A DNA stretch of 64,000 bases from Gaiellasilicea sp963749515 (GTDB taxonomy: Bacteria > Actinomycetota > Thermoleophilia > Gaiellales > Gaiellaceae), in NCBI GenBank assembly GCA_963749515.1, contig CAVVMR010000013.1, positions 1 to 64,000 of the forward strand, read 5' to 3'. Below, piece by piece: positions 56,995 through 64,000 of the stretch (its first letter is position 1; each line of letters begins with the position of its first letter). A program made the translations under genes and the position numbers. The notes under the pieces were generated by a model. That model saw only the letters and a list, made by a program, of their open reading frames with translations. It was not told the origin of the DNA and did no database searches.

Positions 56995-58469
56995 CGCTCG
57001 TCATTCTCGACGGCTGGGGCTGTGCGCCGGCGGGACCCGGTAACGCCGTCGAGCTGGCGGAGACTCCCGTCTTCGACCGGCTCTGGCGCGACTTCCCGCA
57101 CACGACGCTGAAGGCCTCCGGCGAGGCGGTCGGGCTGCCCGAGGGGCAGATGGGCAACTCCGAGGTCGGCCATCTGACGATCGGCTCCGGGCGCGTCCTC
57201 TTCCAGGACCTGCAGCGCGTGAACGTTGCGACCCGCGACGGCTCGCTCTTCGAGAACCCGGCGCTGGTCGGTGCGTTCGACCGTGCGCGCGAGCGCGGCG
57301 GGGACGTGCACCTGCTGGGGCTCGTCTCGCACGGCGGGGTCCACTCGCATATCGATCACCTACAGGCGCTGCTCGAGCTCGGACGCAGACTCGGTATGGA
57401 GGAGCGCACCTGGATCGACGCCTTCACGGACGGGCGCGACGTCTCGCCGACGTCGGCCGTGTCCGATCTCGCGGAGCTGCCGCTCGACCGGATCGCGACG
57501 GTCGCCGGCCGCTACTGGGCGATGGACCGCGACAAGCGCGCAGAACGTACGCAAAGAGCGTTCGATGCGATCACCCGGCACATGGGTACACATGTGCCGG
57601 CACATAGCTTGTTGCGCAATGTGCAAGCGAGCTACGACGCAGGCGTGACGGATGAGTTCCTCGAGCCGATCATCGTCGACGGCCGGCCCGCCCTCAGGCC
57701 AGGCGACGCGGCGATCTTCTTCAACTTCCGGCCGGATCGCGGCCGGCAGCTGGCGACCAAGCTCGTCGAGTCGGGCTTCGACCTGACGACGATGACCCGC
57801 TACTCGTCCGAGCTCGACGTGCCCGTCGCATTCGGCGAGCAGGAGGTCCGCTGGACGCTGGCAGAGACGCTCGCCGCCGCGGGAGCCCGTCAACTCCACG
57901 TCGCGGAGACCGAGAAGTACGCGCACGTCACCTACTTCTTCAACGGTGGCGTCGAGACCGAGTGGCCGGGCGAGACCCGCATCCTGGTGCCGAGCCCGCG
58001 CGACGTGCCGAGTTACGACCACAAGCCGGAGATGTCGGCTCGCGAGGTCGCCGCGCGCTTCGCGGCCGAGATCGGGGACGGCTACCGCTTCGCGGTGATC
58101 AACTTCGCGAACCCGGACATGGTCGGCCACACCGGCTCGATCCCGGCCGTCACCAAGGCTGTCGAGGTGACGGACGAGTGCCTCGGGATGGTCGTCGAAG
58201 CCACCCAGGCTGCAGGCGGTGTGTGCCTGATTACGGCCGACCACGGCAATGCGGAGAAAATGCTCGAGCCCGACGGCGTCAGCCCCTTCACGGCCCACAC
58301 CACGAATCCGGTGCCGCTCGTTCTCACGTCCCTCGATTACGCGCTCAAGGAAGGGGGTGAACTCTCCGATCTAGCCCCTACGGCCCTGCGGCTCCTGGGT
58401 TTGGACACACCGTCCGAGATAACGGGAGGCAACTTGTGCTCCACGGCGAAATCGGGACCTTCCATTTGA
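56970..58469 (+). CDS. gpmI: 2,3-bisphosphoglycerate-independent phosphoglycerate mutase
   Basis: A 499-residue iPGM of normal length, converting 3- to 2-phosphoglycerate with two metal ions. LVILDGWG, the catalytic serine in GQMGNSEVGHL, HIDHLQALL, TDGRDVSPTS, FFNFRPDRGRQL, NFANPDMVGHTG and ITADHGNAEKM are all in place. The only usable start is TTG at 56970, inside the end of tpiA (25-bp overlap). Residues about 203-218 are encoded by a palindromic, AT-richer stretch with atypical codons (see 57575-57600). Confidence 0.94.
   Translation: MPDSVDLVTLVILDGWGCAPAGPGNAVELAETPVFDRLWRDFPHTTLKASGEAVGLPEGQMGNSEVGHLTIGSGRVLFQDLQRVNVATRDGSLFENPALVGAFDRARERGGDVHLLGLVSHGGVHSHIDHLQALLELGRRLGMEERTWIDAFTDGRDVSPTSAVSDLAELPLDRIATVAGRYWAMDRDKRAERTQRAFDAITRHMGTHVPAHSLLRNVQASYDAGVTDEFLEPIIVDGRPALRPGDAAIFFNFRPDRGRQLATKLVESGFDLTTMTRYSSELDVPVAFGEQEVRWTLAETLAAAGARQLHVAETEKYAHVTYFFNGGVETEWPGETRILVPSPRDVPSYDHKPEMSAREVAARFAAEIGDGYRFAVINFANPDMVGHTGSIPAVTKAVEVTDECLGMVVEATQAAGGVCLITADHGNAEKMLEPDGVSPFTAHTTNPVPLVLTSLDYALKEGGELSDLAPTALRLLGLDTPSEITGGNLCSTAKSGPSI
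57575..57600. repeat. 10-bp inverted repeat inside gpmI
   Basis: CCGGCACATG (57575-57584) and CATGTGCCGG (57591-57600) flank GGTACA. The core CATGGGTACACATG (57581-57594) differs at one base from the core of the 22-bp palindrome in the M24 gene (15958-15971). The codons just after it (CAT AGC TTG TTG CGC AAT) are unlike the rest of the gene, as in the other copy. Confidence 0.65.
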
Positions 58470-58496
58470 CAGTCTCGGCGCTATACTCCGGCCCAC

Positions 58497-59087
58497 TTGT
58501 CGCTGCCCCAGCCTGATCTCGGCGTCCTGCGGAAGGCTCAGCGAGGAGATGAGCGTGCGTTCTCGCTCATCGTCCGTGCGTATGAGCTTCCTGTCTACAA
58601 CTACGTGCTTCGGCTCGTGGGCGATCGCTCGCTCGCCGAAGATCTGACGCAGGAGGTCTTCCTCCGGGTCTACCAGGGCCTGCCGAGCTTCTCACTTCGC
58701 TGCCGCTTCACTACGTGGCTCTTCCAGGTGACGAAGAACCGTGTGCTCGACGAGCTGCGCGCCCTCGAGCGCCGGCCGCGGGCGGTCGTCAATCTCGAGG
58801 ACATCCCGCCGCTCGAGGTCGTCGACGCGCCGTTCGAGCGGATCGAGGCCATCGACGCGGTCTGGCGCGCGGTCGAGCAGCTGAGCGTCGACCTGAAGAT
58901 GGCGCTTCTCCTCCGGGACGTCGTCGGGCTCTCCTACACCGAGATCGCCGACTCGCTCGAGGTGACGCTCGCCACCGTGAAGTGGCGGATCTACAAGGCG
59001 CGCGAGGAAGTCCAGGTCGCGCTCGCCCGCGAGGGCATCACGTTCGCCACCACGGGCGAAGCGCCGGCCGAGCCGGCACTCATCTAG
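58497..59087 (+). CDS. ECF-type RNA polymerase sigma factor
   Basis: A 196-residue sigma-70 family factor: region 2 about 20-88 (AFSLIVRAYELPVYNYVLRLVGD, LTQEVFLRVYQGL, FTTWLFQVTKNRVLDELR) and region 4 about 125-178 (VDLKMALLLRDVVGLSYTEIADSLEV, TLATVKWRIYKARE). No anti-sigma gene is adjacent. TATACT (58482-58487) lies 9 nt before the TTG start, near the leaderless spacing; TTGACA at 58466 is too close to it to be its -35. It follows gpmI by 27 bp. Confidence 0.88.
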   Translation: MSLPQPDLGVLRKAQRGDERAFSLIVRAYELPVYNYVLRLVGDRSLAEDLTQEVFLRVYQGLPSFSLRCRFTTWLFQVTKNRVLDELRALERRPRAVVNLEDIPPLEVVDAPFERIEAIDAVWRAVEQLSVDLKMALLLRDVVGLSYTEIADSLEVTLATVKWRIYKAREEVQVALAREGITFATTGEAPAEPALI

Positions 59088-59113
59088 AGCACCGGCCCGG
59101 CAGTTCCGAGCGC

Positions 59114-59602
59114 TTACGCCTCGGCGTTCGCGTCTTCCTTCGCCGCCAGCTTCAGGCTCCCGGCCATTACGTCCTTGAGATGGCGCTTCTGGATCGGGAG
59201 ATGCGTGCTCACGAGCTTGCGCACGCCCGCGTGCCTGGCCTGCTTGTTCAGCTCCTGCAGCACCGACCAGTGGCCGACCTCGCCGGCCTCGGCCATCGTC
59301 AGGAACTCGAAGCCGTCCAGGTCGTCCGAGCCGCGCTCGAGATAGGTCTTCATCATCGTCGCGCCCTTGGTCTTGACCGTCCGGGCCTCGGCGAGGATCT
59401 TGGCCTTCTTGCCGTTCAGCGAGGCGGCAACGGCCGTGCCGTCCTTCTCCGCTTGCGCCGCCTCCTTCCGCATCCGCTTGAGCTCCCTCACGAGCACGGT
59501 GTCGTCGGTCAGCTTCTCGACGCGCTCGGTTGCGGCCTGCGCCGCCATCGCGAGGCCGATCACCTCGCCCAGCTTGGTTTCCAGGTTCGTCAGTTCAGCC
59601 AT
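59114..59602 (-). CDS. All-helical protein, ferritin-like, unknown
   Basis: A 162-residue, strongly helical and charged protein. The pattern of four long amphipathic helices (starting LTNLETKLGEVIGLAMAAQ, then LVRELKRMRKEAAQAEKDG, DGFEFLTMAEAGEVGHWSVL and LVSTHLPIQKRHLKDVM) with H and E residues in the last two recalls ferritin-like four-helix bundles, but a full ExxH pair set is not clear. The ATG at 59602 has a GGGG site. It is the last gene of a minus-strand set with the phosphoesterase and DUF3467 genes. Confidence 0.75.
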   Translation of the reverse strand: MAELTNLETKLGEVIGLAMAAQAATERVEKLTDDTVLVRELKRMRKEAAQAEKDGTAVAASLNGKKAKILAEARTVKTKGATMMKTYLERGSDDLDGFEFLTMAEAGEVGHWSVLQELNKQARHAGVRKLVSTHLPIQKRHLKDVMAGSLKLAAKEDANAEA

Positions 59603-59628
59603 GTCGCCCCTTTTTCCTCGAGGTCGGG

Positions 59629-60357
59629 CTAGATGCCGTGCGCGAGCCGCGCTGCCAGAACCTCGGGGAGGTCCTGGTCGCGCATCTCGGACTGCGTCCG
59701 CTCGACCGGATAGTCCGTACGGCGAAATGTTGCCCGTCCCGACGAGATATCAACCTCGAGCCAAGCCGCGCGCGGGTCGCCGTCGCGGGGCTGGCCGACC
59801 GAGCCGGGGTTGAGGAGCCGCCGCGCGGCGGCGAGGTCGAGCGTCGTGCCCGCGGCTGCCTGGCCGCCGCGAACTTCGGCGCCGTCCCCGGCGAGCTCGA
59901 GCGCGATGTGGCTGTGGCCGACGAGGACGAGCGGGGCCGTCGTCGCCGCGAAGGTCCACCGCGCCGCGTCCTCGGTGAGCACGTAGTCCCACACCGGGTC
60001 GCGCGGGCTGCCGTGGAAGAGCTCCGCGCCTGCCGTGACGGCGCTCGGAGCAAGCGTCATCAGGAACGCGCGCGCATGCTCGTCGAGCACGTCGCGCGTC
60101 CACGCCGCTGCCGCGCCCGCCTCGCCGCCGAAGGTCGCGAGCGAGATCTTCCCGAGCACCACGAGATCGTGGTTGCCGGCGAGGCAGATCGCGGTTCGCT
60201 CCTGCAGCAGGGCTGCGCACTCGTTGGGCTTCGGCCCGTAGCCGACGACGTCGCCGAGGCACCACAGCTCGTCGAACCCACCCTTGTCCACCTCCGCCAG
60301 CACGGCTTCGAGCGCGTGCAGGTTCGCGTGGACGTCCGAGACGACTGCGACTCTCAA
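59629..60357 (-). CDS. Calcineurin-like metallophosphoesterase
   Basis: A 242-residue phosphoesterase of the MJ0936/YfcE type. The metal motifs are in order: DVHANLHAL (DxH), GDVVGYGPKPNEC (GD), GNHDLVV (GNHD), a later HGSPRD and GHSHIALEL (GHxH), with NPGSVGQPRDGDPRAAW at the end. It hydrolyses phosphodiesters or phosphomonoesters in the cytosol; the substrate is unknown. TTG at 60357 begins right at the first strand and 9 bp after the DUF3467 stop. Confidence 0.88.
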   Translation of the reverse strand: MRVAVVSDVHANLHALEAVLAEVDKGGFDELWCLGDVVGYGPKPNECAALLQERTAICLAGNHDLVVLGKISLATFGGEAGAAAAWTRDVLDEHARAFLMTLAPSAVTAGAELFHGSPRDPVWDYVLTEDAARWTFAATTAPLVLVGHSHIALELAGDGAEVRGGQAAAGTTLDLAAARRLLNPGSVGQPRDGDPRAAWLEVDISSGRATFRRTDYPVERTQSEMRDQDLPEVLAARLAHGI

Positions 60358-60366
60358 CGACGCCGG

Positions 60367-60669
60367 CTAGGAGTTCCGCGGCGGGGCTTCGGGGAGATCC
60401 TGGATCCCGCGGACGGTCGCGTACTTCGACCAGGAGTCCTGCATCGCGTCGAGCAGCTCCTTCGCGAACTTCGTCGACATGTTCACCCGGGAGACAACAA
60501 TGCCGGGAATGTCGCCTTCCGAGACCTCGTGGTCGATGCGGGCGAAGGTGAGCGTGAACTCGTAGTCGGAGAACGAGATGTTCGCGAAGTTCGCATACAC
60601 CCCGGCGAGATGGTCCTCGGCGATCTGGATGTTGAGCTGTCGCTCCTGGGCGGGGTCGTCCTCTTCCAC
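60367..60669 (-). CDS. DUF3467 protein
   Basis: A 100-residue protein of the DUF3467 family: LNIQIAEDHLAGVYANFANISFSDYEFTL and then IPGIVVSRVNMSTKFAKELLDAM are typical, with the short acidic head and Pro-rich tail outside the domain. Function is unknown. The GTG at 60669 lies 6 nt behind TATCGT on the minus strand. It is divergent to argS, with the -10 candidates overlapping. Confidence 0.85.
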   Translation of the reverse strand: MEEDDPAQERQLNIQIAEDHLAGVYANFANISFSDYEFTLTFARIDHEVSEGDIPGIVVSRVNMSTKFAKELLDAMQDSWSKYATVRGIQDLPEAPPRNS

Positions 60670-60674
60670 GCCCG

Positions 60675-60681
60675 TACGATA
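60675..60681. promoter_or_regulatory. Overlapping divergent -10 elements (DUF3467/argS)
   Basis: The 7-mer TACGATA reads TATCGT on the minus strand (6 nt from the GTG at 60669) and TACGAT on the plus strand, 28 nt before the argS ATG, which has its own GGAGGAG site. Thus the same element could give a leaderless transcript one way and a leadered one the other. Confidence 0.4.
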
Positions 60682-60708
60682 ACGGCGTGACGACTCCGGA
60701 GGAGATCC

Positions 60709-62226
60709 ATGCCCGCTGAGGCGATCGAGCGACTCGAGGCGGCGCTCGGCGAGGCGGCGGGTGCGGAGATCGTGCTCGAGCGTCCAGGCGACCCGACGCA
60801 CGGCGACTACGCGACCAACGCAGCGATGCGCCTGGCCGGCATGCGCAAGCAGCCGCCGCGAGCGATCGCAGAGCAAATCGTCGAGCTCGCGGCATCGCTC
60901 CCGGACGTCGACCGCGCCGAGATCGCCGGTCCCGGCTTCGTCAATCTCTGGCTGACCTCCGCGTGGTACCGCGACGCGCTCGCTGAGGTCCTCGCGGCGG
61001 GTGAAGACTACGGCGGCGGCTCGGCAACGGCCCGGGAAAAGGTGCAGGTCGAGATGGTCTCGGCGAATCCGACCGGCCCGATCACCGTCGCCGCGGCACG
61101 CAACGGCGCCTACGGCGACTCCGTTGCGCGGTTGCTCGAGTTCGCCGGGCACGAGGTCGATCGGGAGTACTACTACAACGACGCCGGGGCGCAGATGGAC
61201 CTCTTCCGCGCGTCGGTCGAAGCACGCCGGCGAGGGGAGGAGCCGCCCGAGAACGGCTACCAGGGCGACTATGTCGCCGAGCTCGCGACGCTGCCCGACG
61301 ACCCCGTCCCGCAGATGCTGCAGCGGATCGAGCAGACGCTGGAGCGCTTTCGAATCCACTTCGACTCGTGGGCCAAGCAGAGCGAGCTCGAGAAGCGGCT
61401 CGGCGAGTACCTGCCGCGCCTGGACACGTACGAGAAGGACGGTGCCGTCTGGGCGCGCTCGTCGGCGCACGGGGACGACGACGACCGGGTGCTGATCCGC
61501 TCCGAGACAGGCACGCCGACGTACCGCGCTGCGGATGTCGTCTACCTCGCGGACAAGCTCGACCGCGGCCTCGACCGCGCGATCTACGTCCTGGGCGCCG
61601 ACCATCACGGCACGCGCAACTGGTACGCGGCGGTCGCGCGGATGCTCGGCTACGACCCCGATCGCGTCGAGGTCCTGATCTACCAGCTCGTCCATCTCAC
61701 CCGTGGCGGCGAGGCCGCGAAGATGTCGAAGCGCCGCGGTGACGTCGTCTTCCTCGACGAGCTCCTCGACGAGGTGGGGGTGGACGCGGCGCGGTGGTAC
61801 CTCGTCTCGCGTGGGCCGGACCAGACGATCGAGATCGACGTCGACCTGGCGGCGGAGAAGAGCCAGAAGAACCCCGTCTACTACGTGCAGTACGCGCACG
61901 CCCGAATCGCCGGGATTCTCCGCAACGCCGGCGATGCGACGCCCTCGGCCGAGCCTCCCGCGGCGCTTGCCGACGAGGAGCGTGACCTGATCAAGCGCCT
62001 GGCCGAGTTTCCGGCGATCGTCGCCGAGGCGACCGAGCGGCGGGGGCCGCACGCCGTCCCGACCTACGCGATCCGGCTCGCCGACGACTTTCATCGCTTC
62101 TACCACCACCACAAGGTGCTCGGCTCCGACGCGGAGGGCTTCCGGCTCGGGCTCGTGACGGCGACGAAGTCGGTGATCGCGCGGTCACTGGCCTTGATCG
62201 GCGTCGACGCACCAGACACCATGTAG
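60709..62226 (+). CDS. argS: Arginyl-tRNA synthetase with degenerate HIGH motif
   Basis: A 505-residue class I synthetase, shorter than the common 550-580. The family context SANPTGP is followed by ITVAAARNGAYGDS, so the HxGH signature (normally LHVGHARN) is absent; both histidines and the glycine are replaced. KMSKR (in AAKMSKRRGDVVF), the tRNA-binding VQYAHARI segment and the C-terminal LADDFHRFYHHHKVL anticodon-binding domain are normal. The N-terminal Add1 domain is reduced. A GGAGGAG site supports the ATG. As the gene is otherwise intact it is likely active. Confidence 0.93.
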   Translation: MPAEAIERLEAALGEAAGAEIVLERPGDPTHGDYATNAAMRLAGMRKQPPRAIAEQIVELAASLPDVDRAEIAGPGFVNLWLTSAWYRDALAEVLAAGEDYGGGSATAREKVQVEMVSANPTGPITVAAARNGAYGDSVARLLEFAGHEVDREYYYNDAGAQMDLFRASVEARRRGEEPPENGYQGDYVAELATLPDDPVPQMLQRIEQTLERFRIHFDSWAKQSELEKRLGEYLPRLDTYEKDGAVWARSSAHGDDDDRVLIRSETGTPTYRAADVVYLADKLDRGLDRAIYVLGADHHGTRNWYAAVARMLGYDPDRVEVLIYQLVHLTRGGEAAKMSKRRGDVVFLDELLDEVGVDAARWYLVSRGPDQTIEIDVDLAAEKSQKNPVYYVQYAHARIAGILRNAGDATPSAEPPAALADEERDLIKRLAEFPAIVAEATERRGPHAVPTYAIRLADDFHRFYHHHKVLGSDAEGFRLGLVTATKSVIARSLALIGVDAPDTM

Positions 62227-62231
62227 TCGAG

Positions 62232-62378
62232 ATGCTCAAGGTCGAGATCATCCTCGGCATCGTCGCGAGCTCGATCGCGATCACCGCCTTCCTCGCGCGG
62301 GCGATCGCGAACGTCCGCCAGGGCCGGCGGGCACGGGAGGAATCGCGTCACCGGCGCGAAATCCTTCCTCCTGAATGA
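62232..62378 (+). CDS. 48-residue membrane protein
   Basis: A short frame between argS and the SPFH gene: one membrane helix (VEIILGIVASSIAITAFLA) followed by a basic tail (RQGRRAREESRHRR). It begins 5 bp after the argS stop and its stop overlaps the next start as ATGA, the coupling typical of real genes here. It could be a partner of the SPFH protein. Codon use is that of its neighbours (high GC at third positions). Confidence 0.6.
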   Translation: MLKVEIILGIVASSIAITAFLARAIANVRQGRRAREESRHRREILPPE

Positions 62379-63316
62379 GCTATCTGATCATCTCGACAAT
62401 CGTTCTCCTCGTCGCCGTCGTCGCCGTCGTCAATGGGATCGGGCTCCGTCGCCAGGGCAAGACCGACGAAGGCACGGCCTGGATCCTGGCCTCCACGCTT
62501 GCGGTGATCGTCGTCATCGGCGGCTGGGGCGCCTTCCGGTCATTCCACTCGGTCAACGCCGGTCACGTCCTCGTCGTGCGCCAGTTCGGCGAGATCGTCG
62601 GGCAGCGCGGTGACGGCTTCCAGACGATCGCGCCGTGGCAGAGCGCCGAAGAGGTCTCGACGCAGGTCGAGAGCCAGCGCTTCCAGATGGACGAGCGCAC
62701 CGGAGCGAGCGAGGGCACGATTGCGAGCGGCCCGGCGATCAGCGAGGAGACGCAGCCGGTCTACGCCGTCGTCACGCTCAACTACCGCGTCAGCGACAAG
62801 GCGGTGCAGGAGCTCTACACCGACGTCGGCTCGACCTACTTCGAGAAGGTCGTCGCGCCGCGAGTCTTCCAGGTGTTCAAGAACGAGACCGTCAAGTTCA
62901 AGAGCGTCGCCGTCGCGCCGAACCGCGAGCAGATCCGCCGCGCAGTCCAGAACGAGCTCGACCGGCAGCTCGCCGGTTTCTCGATCGACGTCGTCGACTT
63001 CCTGATCAACGACCTCGACTTCCCGCAGGAGTTCACCGAGGCGATCGAGCGCAAGCAGGTCGCGACCCAGGACGCGCTCGCCGCGCAGCAGAAGGTGGAG
63101 CAGTCGAAAGCCGAGGCCCAGCAGGAGATCGAGCGGGCACGCGGCCAGGCGCAGGCACAGCGGCTGCGCGCCAGCTCGCTGACCGACCGCAACCTCCAGT
63201 TCGAGGCGCTGCAGATTTTGAAGGAAGCGCCGCCGCAGATCGTCTTCCTGCCCGCCGGCCAGGGCAACCTGCTCGACCCCTCGACCTTCCTCAAGTCAGC
63301 AACCTCCACTCCCTGA
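62375..63316 (+). CDS. SPFH/prohibitin-family membrane protein
   Basis: A 313-residue stomatin/prohibitin-like protein. Two N-terminal membrane helices (about 3-20 and 35-53) are followed by an SPFH domain (VNAGHVLVVRQFGEIVGQ to about residue 220) and a coiled coil rich in Ala, Glu, Gln and Lys (KVEQSKAEAQQEIERARGQAQ). Such proteins form membrane-bound rings and often regulate proteases such as FtsH. It ends with a strong terminator-like region. Confidence 0.88.
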   Translation: MSYLIISTIVLLVAVVAVVNGIGLRRQGKTDEGTAWILASTLAVIVVIGGWGAFRSFHSVNAGHVLVVRQFGEIVGQRGDGFQTIAPWQSAEEVSTQVESQRFQMDERTGASEGTIASGPAISEETQPVYAVVTLNYRVSDKAVQELYTDVGSTYFEKVVAPRVFQVFKNETVKFKSVAVAPNREQIRRAVQNELDRQLAGFSIDVVDFLINDLDFPQEFTEAIERKQVATQDALAAQQKVEQSKAEAQQEIERARGQAQAQRLRASSLTDRNLQFEALQILKEAPPQIVFLPAGQGNLLDPSTFLKSATSTP

Positions 63317-63323
63317 TCGACGT

Positions 63324-63387
63324 GGGCCGCTTGCGGCCCCTTTAGGGGTCTTCGCGCGAGGGGCATCCGCTCTCACGGGTGCCCCTC
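63324..63387. terminator. Tandem hairpins between SPFH gene and glpX
   Basis: GGGCCG (63324-63329) pairs with CGGCCC (63334-63339) around CTTG; CCCC/GGGG around TTTA follows; and GAGGGGCATCCG (63358-63369) pairs with 63376-63387 around CTCTCA with one T-G wobble. A short T run (TTTA) follows the first stem. Together they should end transcription from the SPFH side. Confidence 0.65.
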
Positions 63388-63416
63388 CTGCGCCGGGTAA
63401 TAGAGTCCCTGGCGCA

Positions 63417-64000
63417 TTGAGCGCCACGGCCCCCGACAGGAACCTCGCCCTCGAGCTCGTCCGCGTCACCGAAGCCGCGGCGCTCGCCGCATCCGGCTGG
63501 GTCGGCCGCGGCGAGAAGGAGAAGGCCGACCAGGCCGCCGTCGACGCGATGCGACTGATGCTCGGCACCGTCGAGATGAACGGCGTCGTGGTGATCGGCG
63601 AGGGGGAGAAGGACGAGGCGCCGATGCTCTTCAACGGTGAGGAGATCGGCTCCGGCCACGGCCCCGCGGTGGATGTGGCCGTCGACCCGCTGGAGGGGAC
63701 ACGCCTCACCGCGCTCGGCCAGCCGAATGCCATCGCCGTGATCGCGGTCGCCGAGCGGGGGACGATGTTCGATCCCGGCGCTGCCTTCTACATGGACAAG
63801 ATCGCGGTCGGGCCCGAGGCCGCCGAGGCGATCGACATCAACGCGACCCCGACCGAGAACGTGCACGCGGTGGCGAAGGCGAAGGGGCTCGACGTCAGCG
63901 AGGTGACCGTCGTCGTGCTCGAGCGCGACCGCCACGACGAGCTGATCGGCGAGCTCCGCCAGGCCGGCGCGCGCGTCAACCTGATCCGCGACGGCGACGT
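63417..64000 (+). CDS. glpX: Fructose-1,6-bisphosphatase class II (GlpX), cut by window end
   Basis: The first about 194 residues of a class II fructose bisphosphatase, the gluconeogenic enzyme, continuing past 64000. LVRVTEAAALAASGWVGRGEKEKAD, VVIGEGEKDEAPMLFNGE and VAVDPLEGTRLTALG are the family metal and substrate motifs, and VEMNGVVVIGEGEKD holds the usual acidic ligands. The TTG at 63417 is the likely start; TAGAGT (63401-63406) lies 10 nt upstream. It complements the glycolytic run at 53891-58469. Confidence 0.94.
   Translation, partial: MSATAPDRNLALELVRVTEAAALAASGWVGRGEKEKADQAAVDAMRLMLGTVEMNGVVVIGEGEKDEAPMLFNGEEIGSGHGPAVDVAVDPLEGTRLTALGQPNAIAVIAVAERGTMFDPGAAFYMDKIAVGPEAAEAIDINATPTENVHAVAKAKGLDVSEVTVVVLERDRHDELIGELRQAGARVNLIRDGD

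Noticed and set aside
58466..58487. TTGACA with TATACT as a promoter for the sigma factor at 58497
   Set aside because: The spacing is only 10 bp, far too short for a sigma-70 promoter; TATACT alone may still act as an extended or leaderless -10.

Overview
The window is a GC-rich bacterial chromosome segment with dense gene packing, start and stop codons overlapping by 4 bp (ATGA, GTGA, TTGA) and many GTG/TTG starts. WhiA, a HemQ-type coproheme decarboxylase, F420/flavin-type luciferase-like monooxygenases and many apparently leaderless starts point to Actinomycetota. Class Thermoleophilia (Gaiellales/Solirubrobacterales-like) is my inference from overall gene content, not from a search.

Layout. 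1-2561: a USP-like small protein, a PRC-barrel protein and a secreted LysM/lytic transglycosylase. 2558-26551: a large catabolic island. On the minus strand lie a TIM-barrel isomerase and a phytoene-dehydrogenase-like FAD enzyme. Divergently, plus-strand runs encode a three-subunit molybdenum hydroxylase with a CoxG-like protein, two luciferase-like monooxygenases, a rhodanese, a methyltransferase, M20 and two M24 (creatinase-like) hydrolases, a peroxiredoxin, a fumarylacetoacetase-like hydrolase, an MBL-fold hydrolase, a 2-isopropylmalate-synthase-like enzyme, RidA, two ketopantoate-reductase-like enzymes and a complete branched-chain-amino-acid-type ABC transporter. A shared palindrome (TGACATGTCA type) sits at the divergent promoter near 5000 and again before the 17937 gene. 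The likely role is uptake and oxidative/hydrolytic breakdown of an unidentified nitrogenous compound.

26548-36386: adenine deaminase, a copper protein joining a PHM-like region to a cupredoxin, a CHRD-domain protein, a subtilisin-like protease, tRNA-Leu(CAG), a thioesterase, an Rsm22-type methyltransferase, a Bcp peroxiredoxin and small membrane proteins. 36430-43523: an ECF sigma factor, a membrane partner, MoxR, DUF58, a BatD-like gene broken by one extra G, two VWA proteins and a BatC-like protein in one operon, probably an envelope stress or maturation system.

43530-44791: hemQ followed by a thioredoxin-like lipoprotein gene whose CxxC is UGTC, with an in-frame UGA and a SECIS-like hairpin directly behind it; I read it as a selenoprotein. 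44808-52043: a glycosidase-like lipoprotein, uvrC, a UPF0104-type membrane protein, pruA, ogt and whiA. 52044-52359 holds no protein gene but several strong hairpins in a row (candidate structured RNA). 52360-64000: M32 carboxypeptidase, the glycolytic run gap-VOC-pgk-tpiA-gpmI, an ECF sigma factor, a metallophosphoesterase set, argS with a degenerate HIGH motif, an SPFH protein and the start of glpX, which is cut by the window end.

Sixteen gene starts lie 6-8 nt behind a -10-like hexamer (fifteen TANNNT, one TTTAAT), the arrangement expected of leaderless mRNAs; this also helped choose starts. No CRISPR array, insertion sequence, prophage gene or rRNA was seen.
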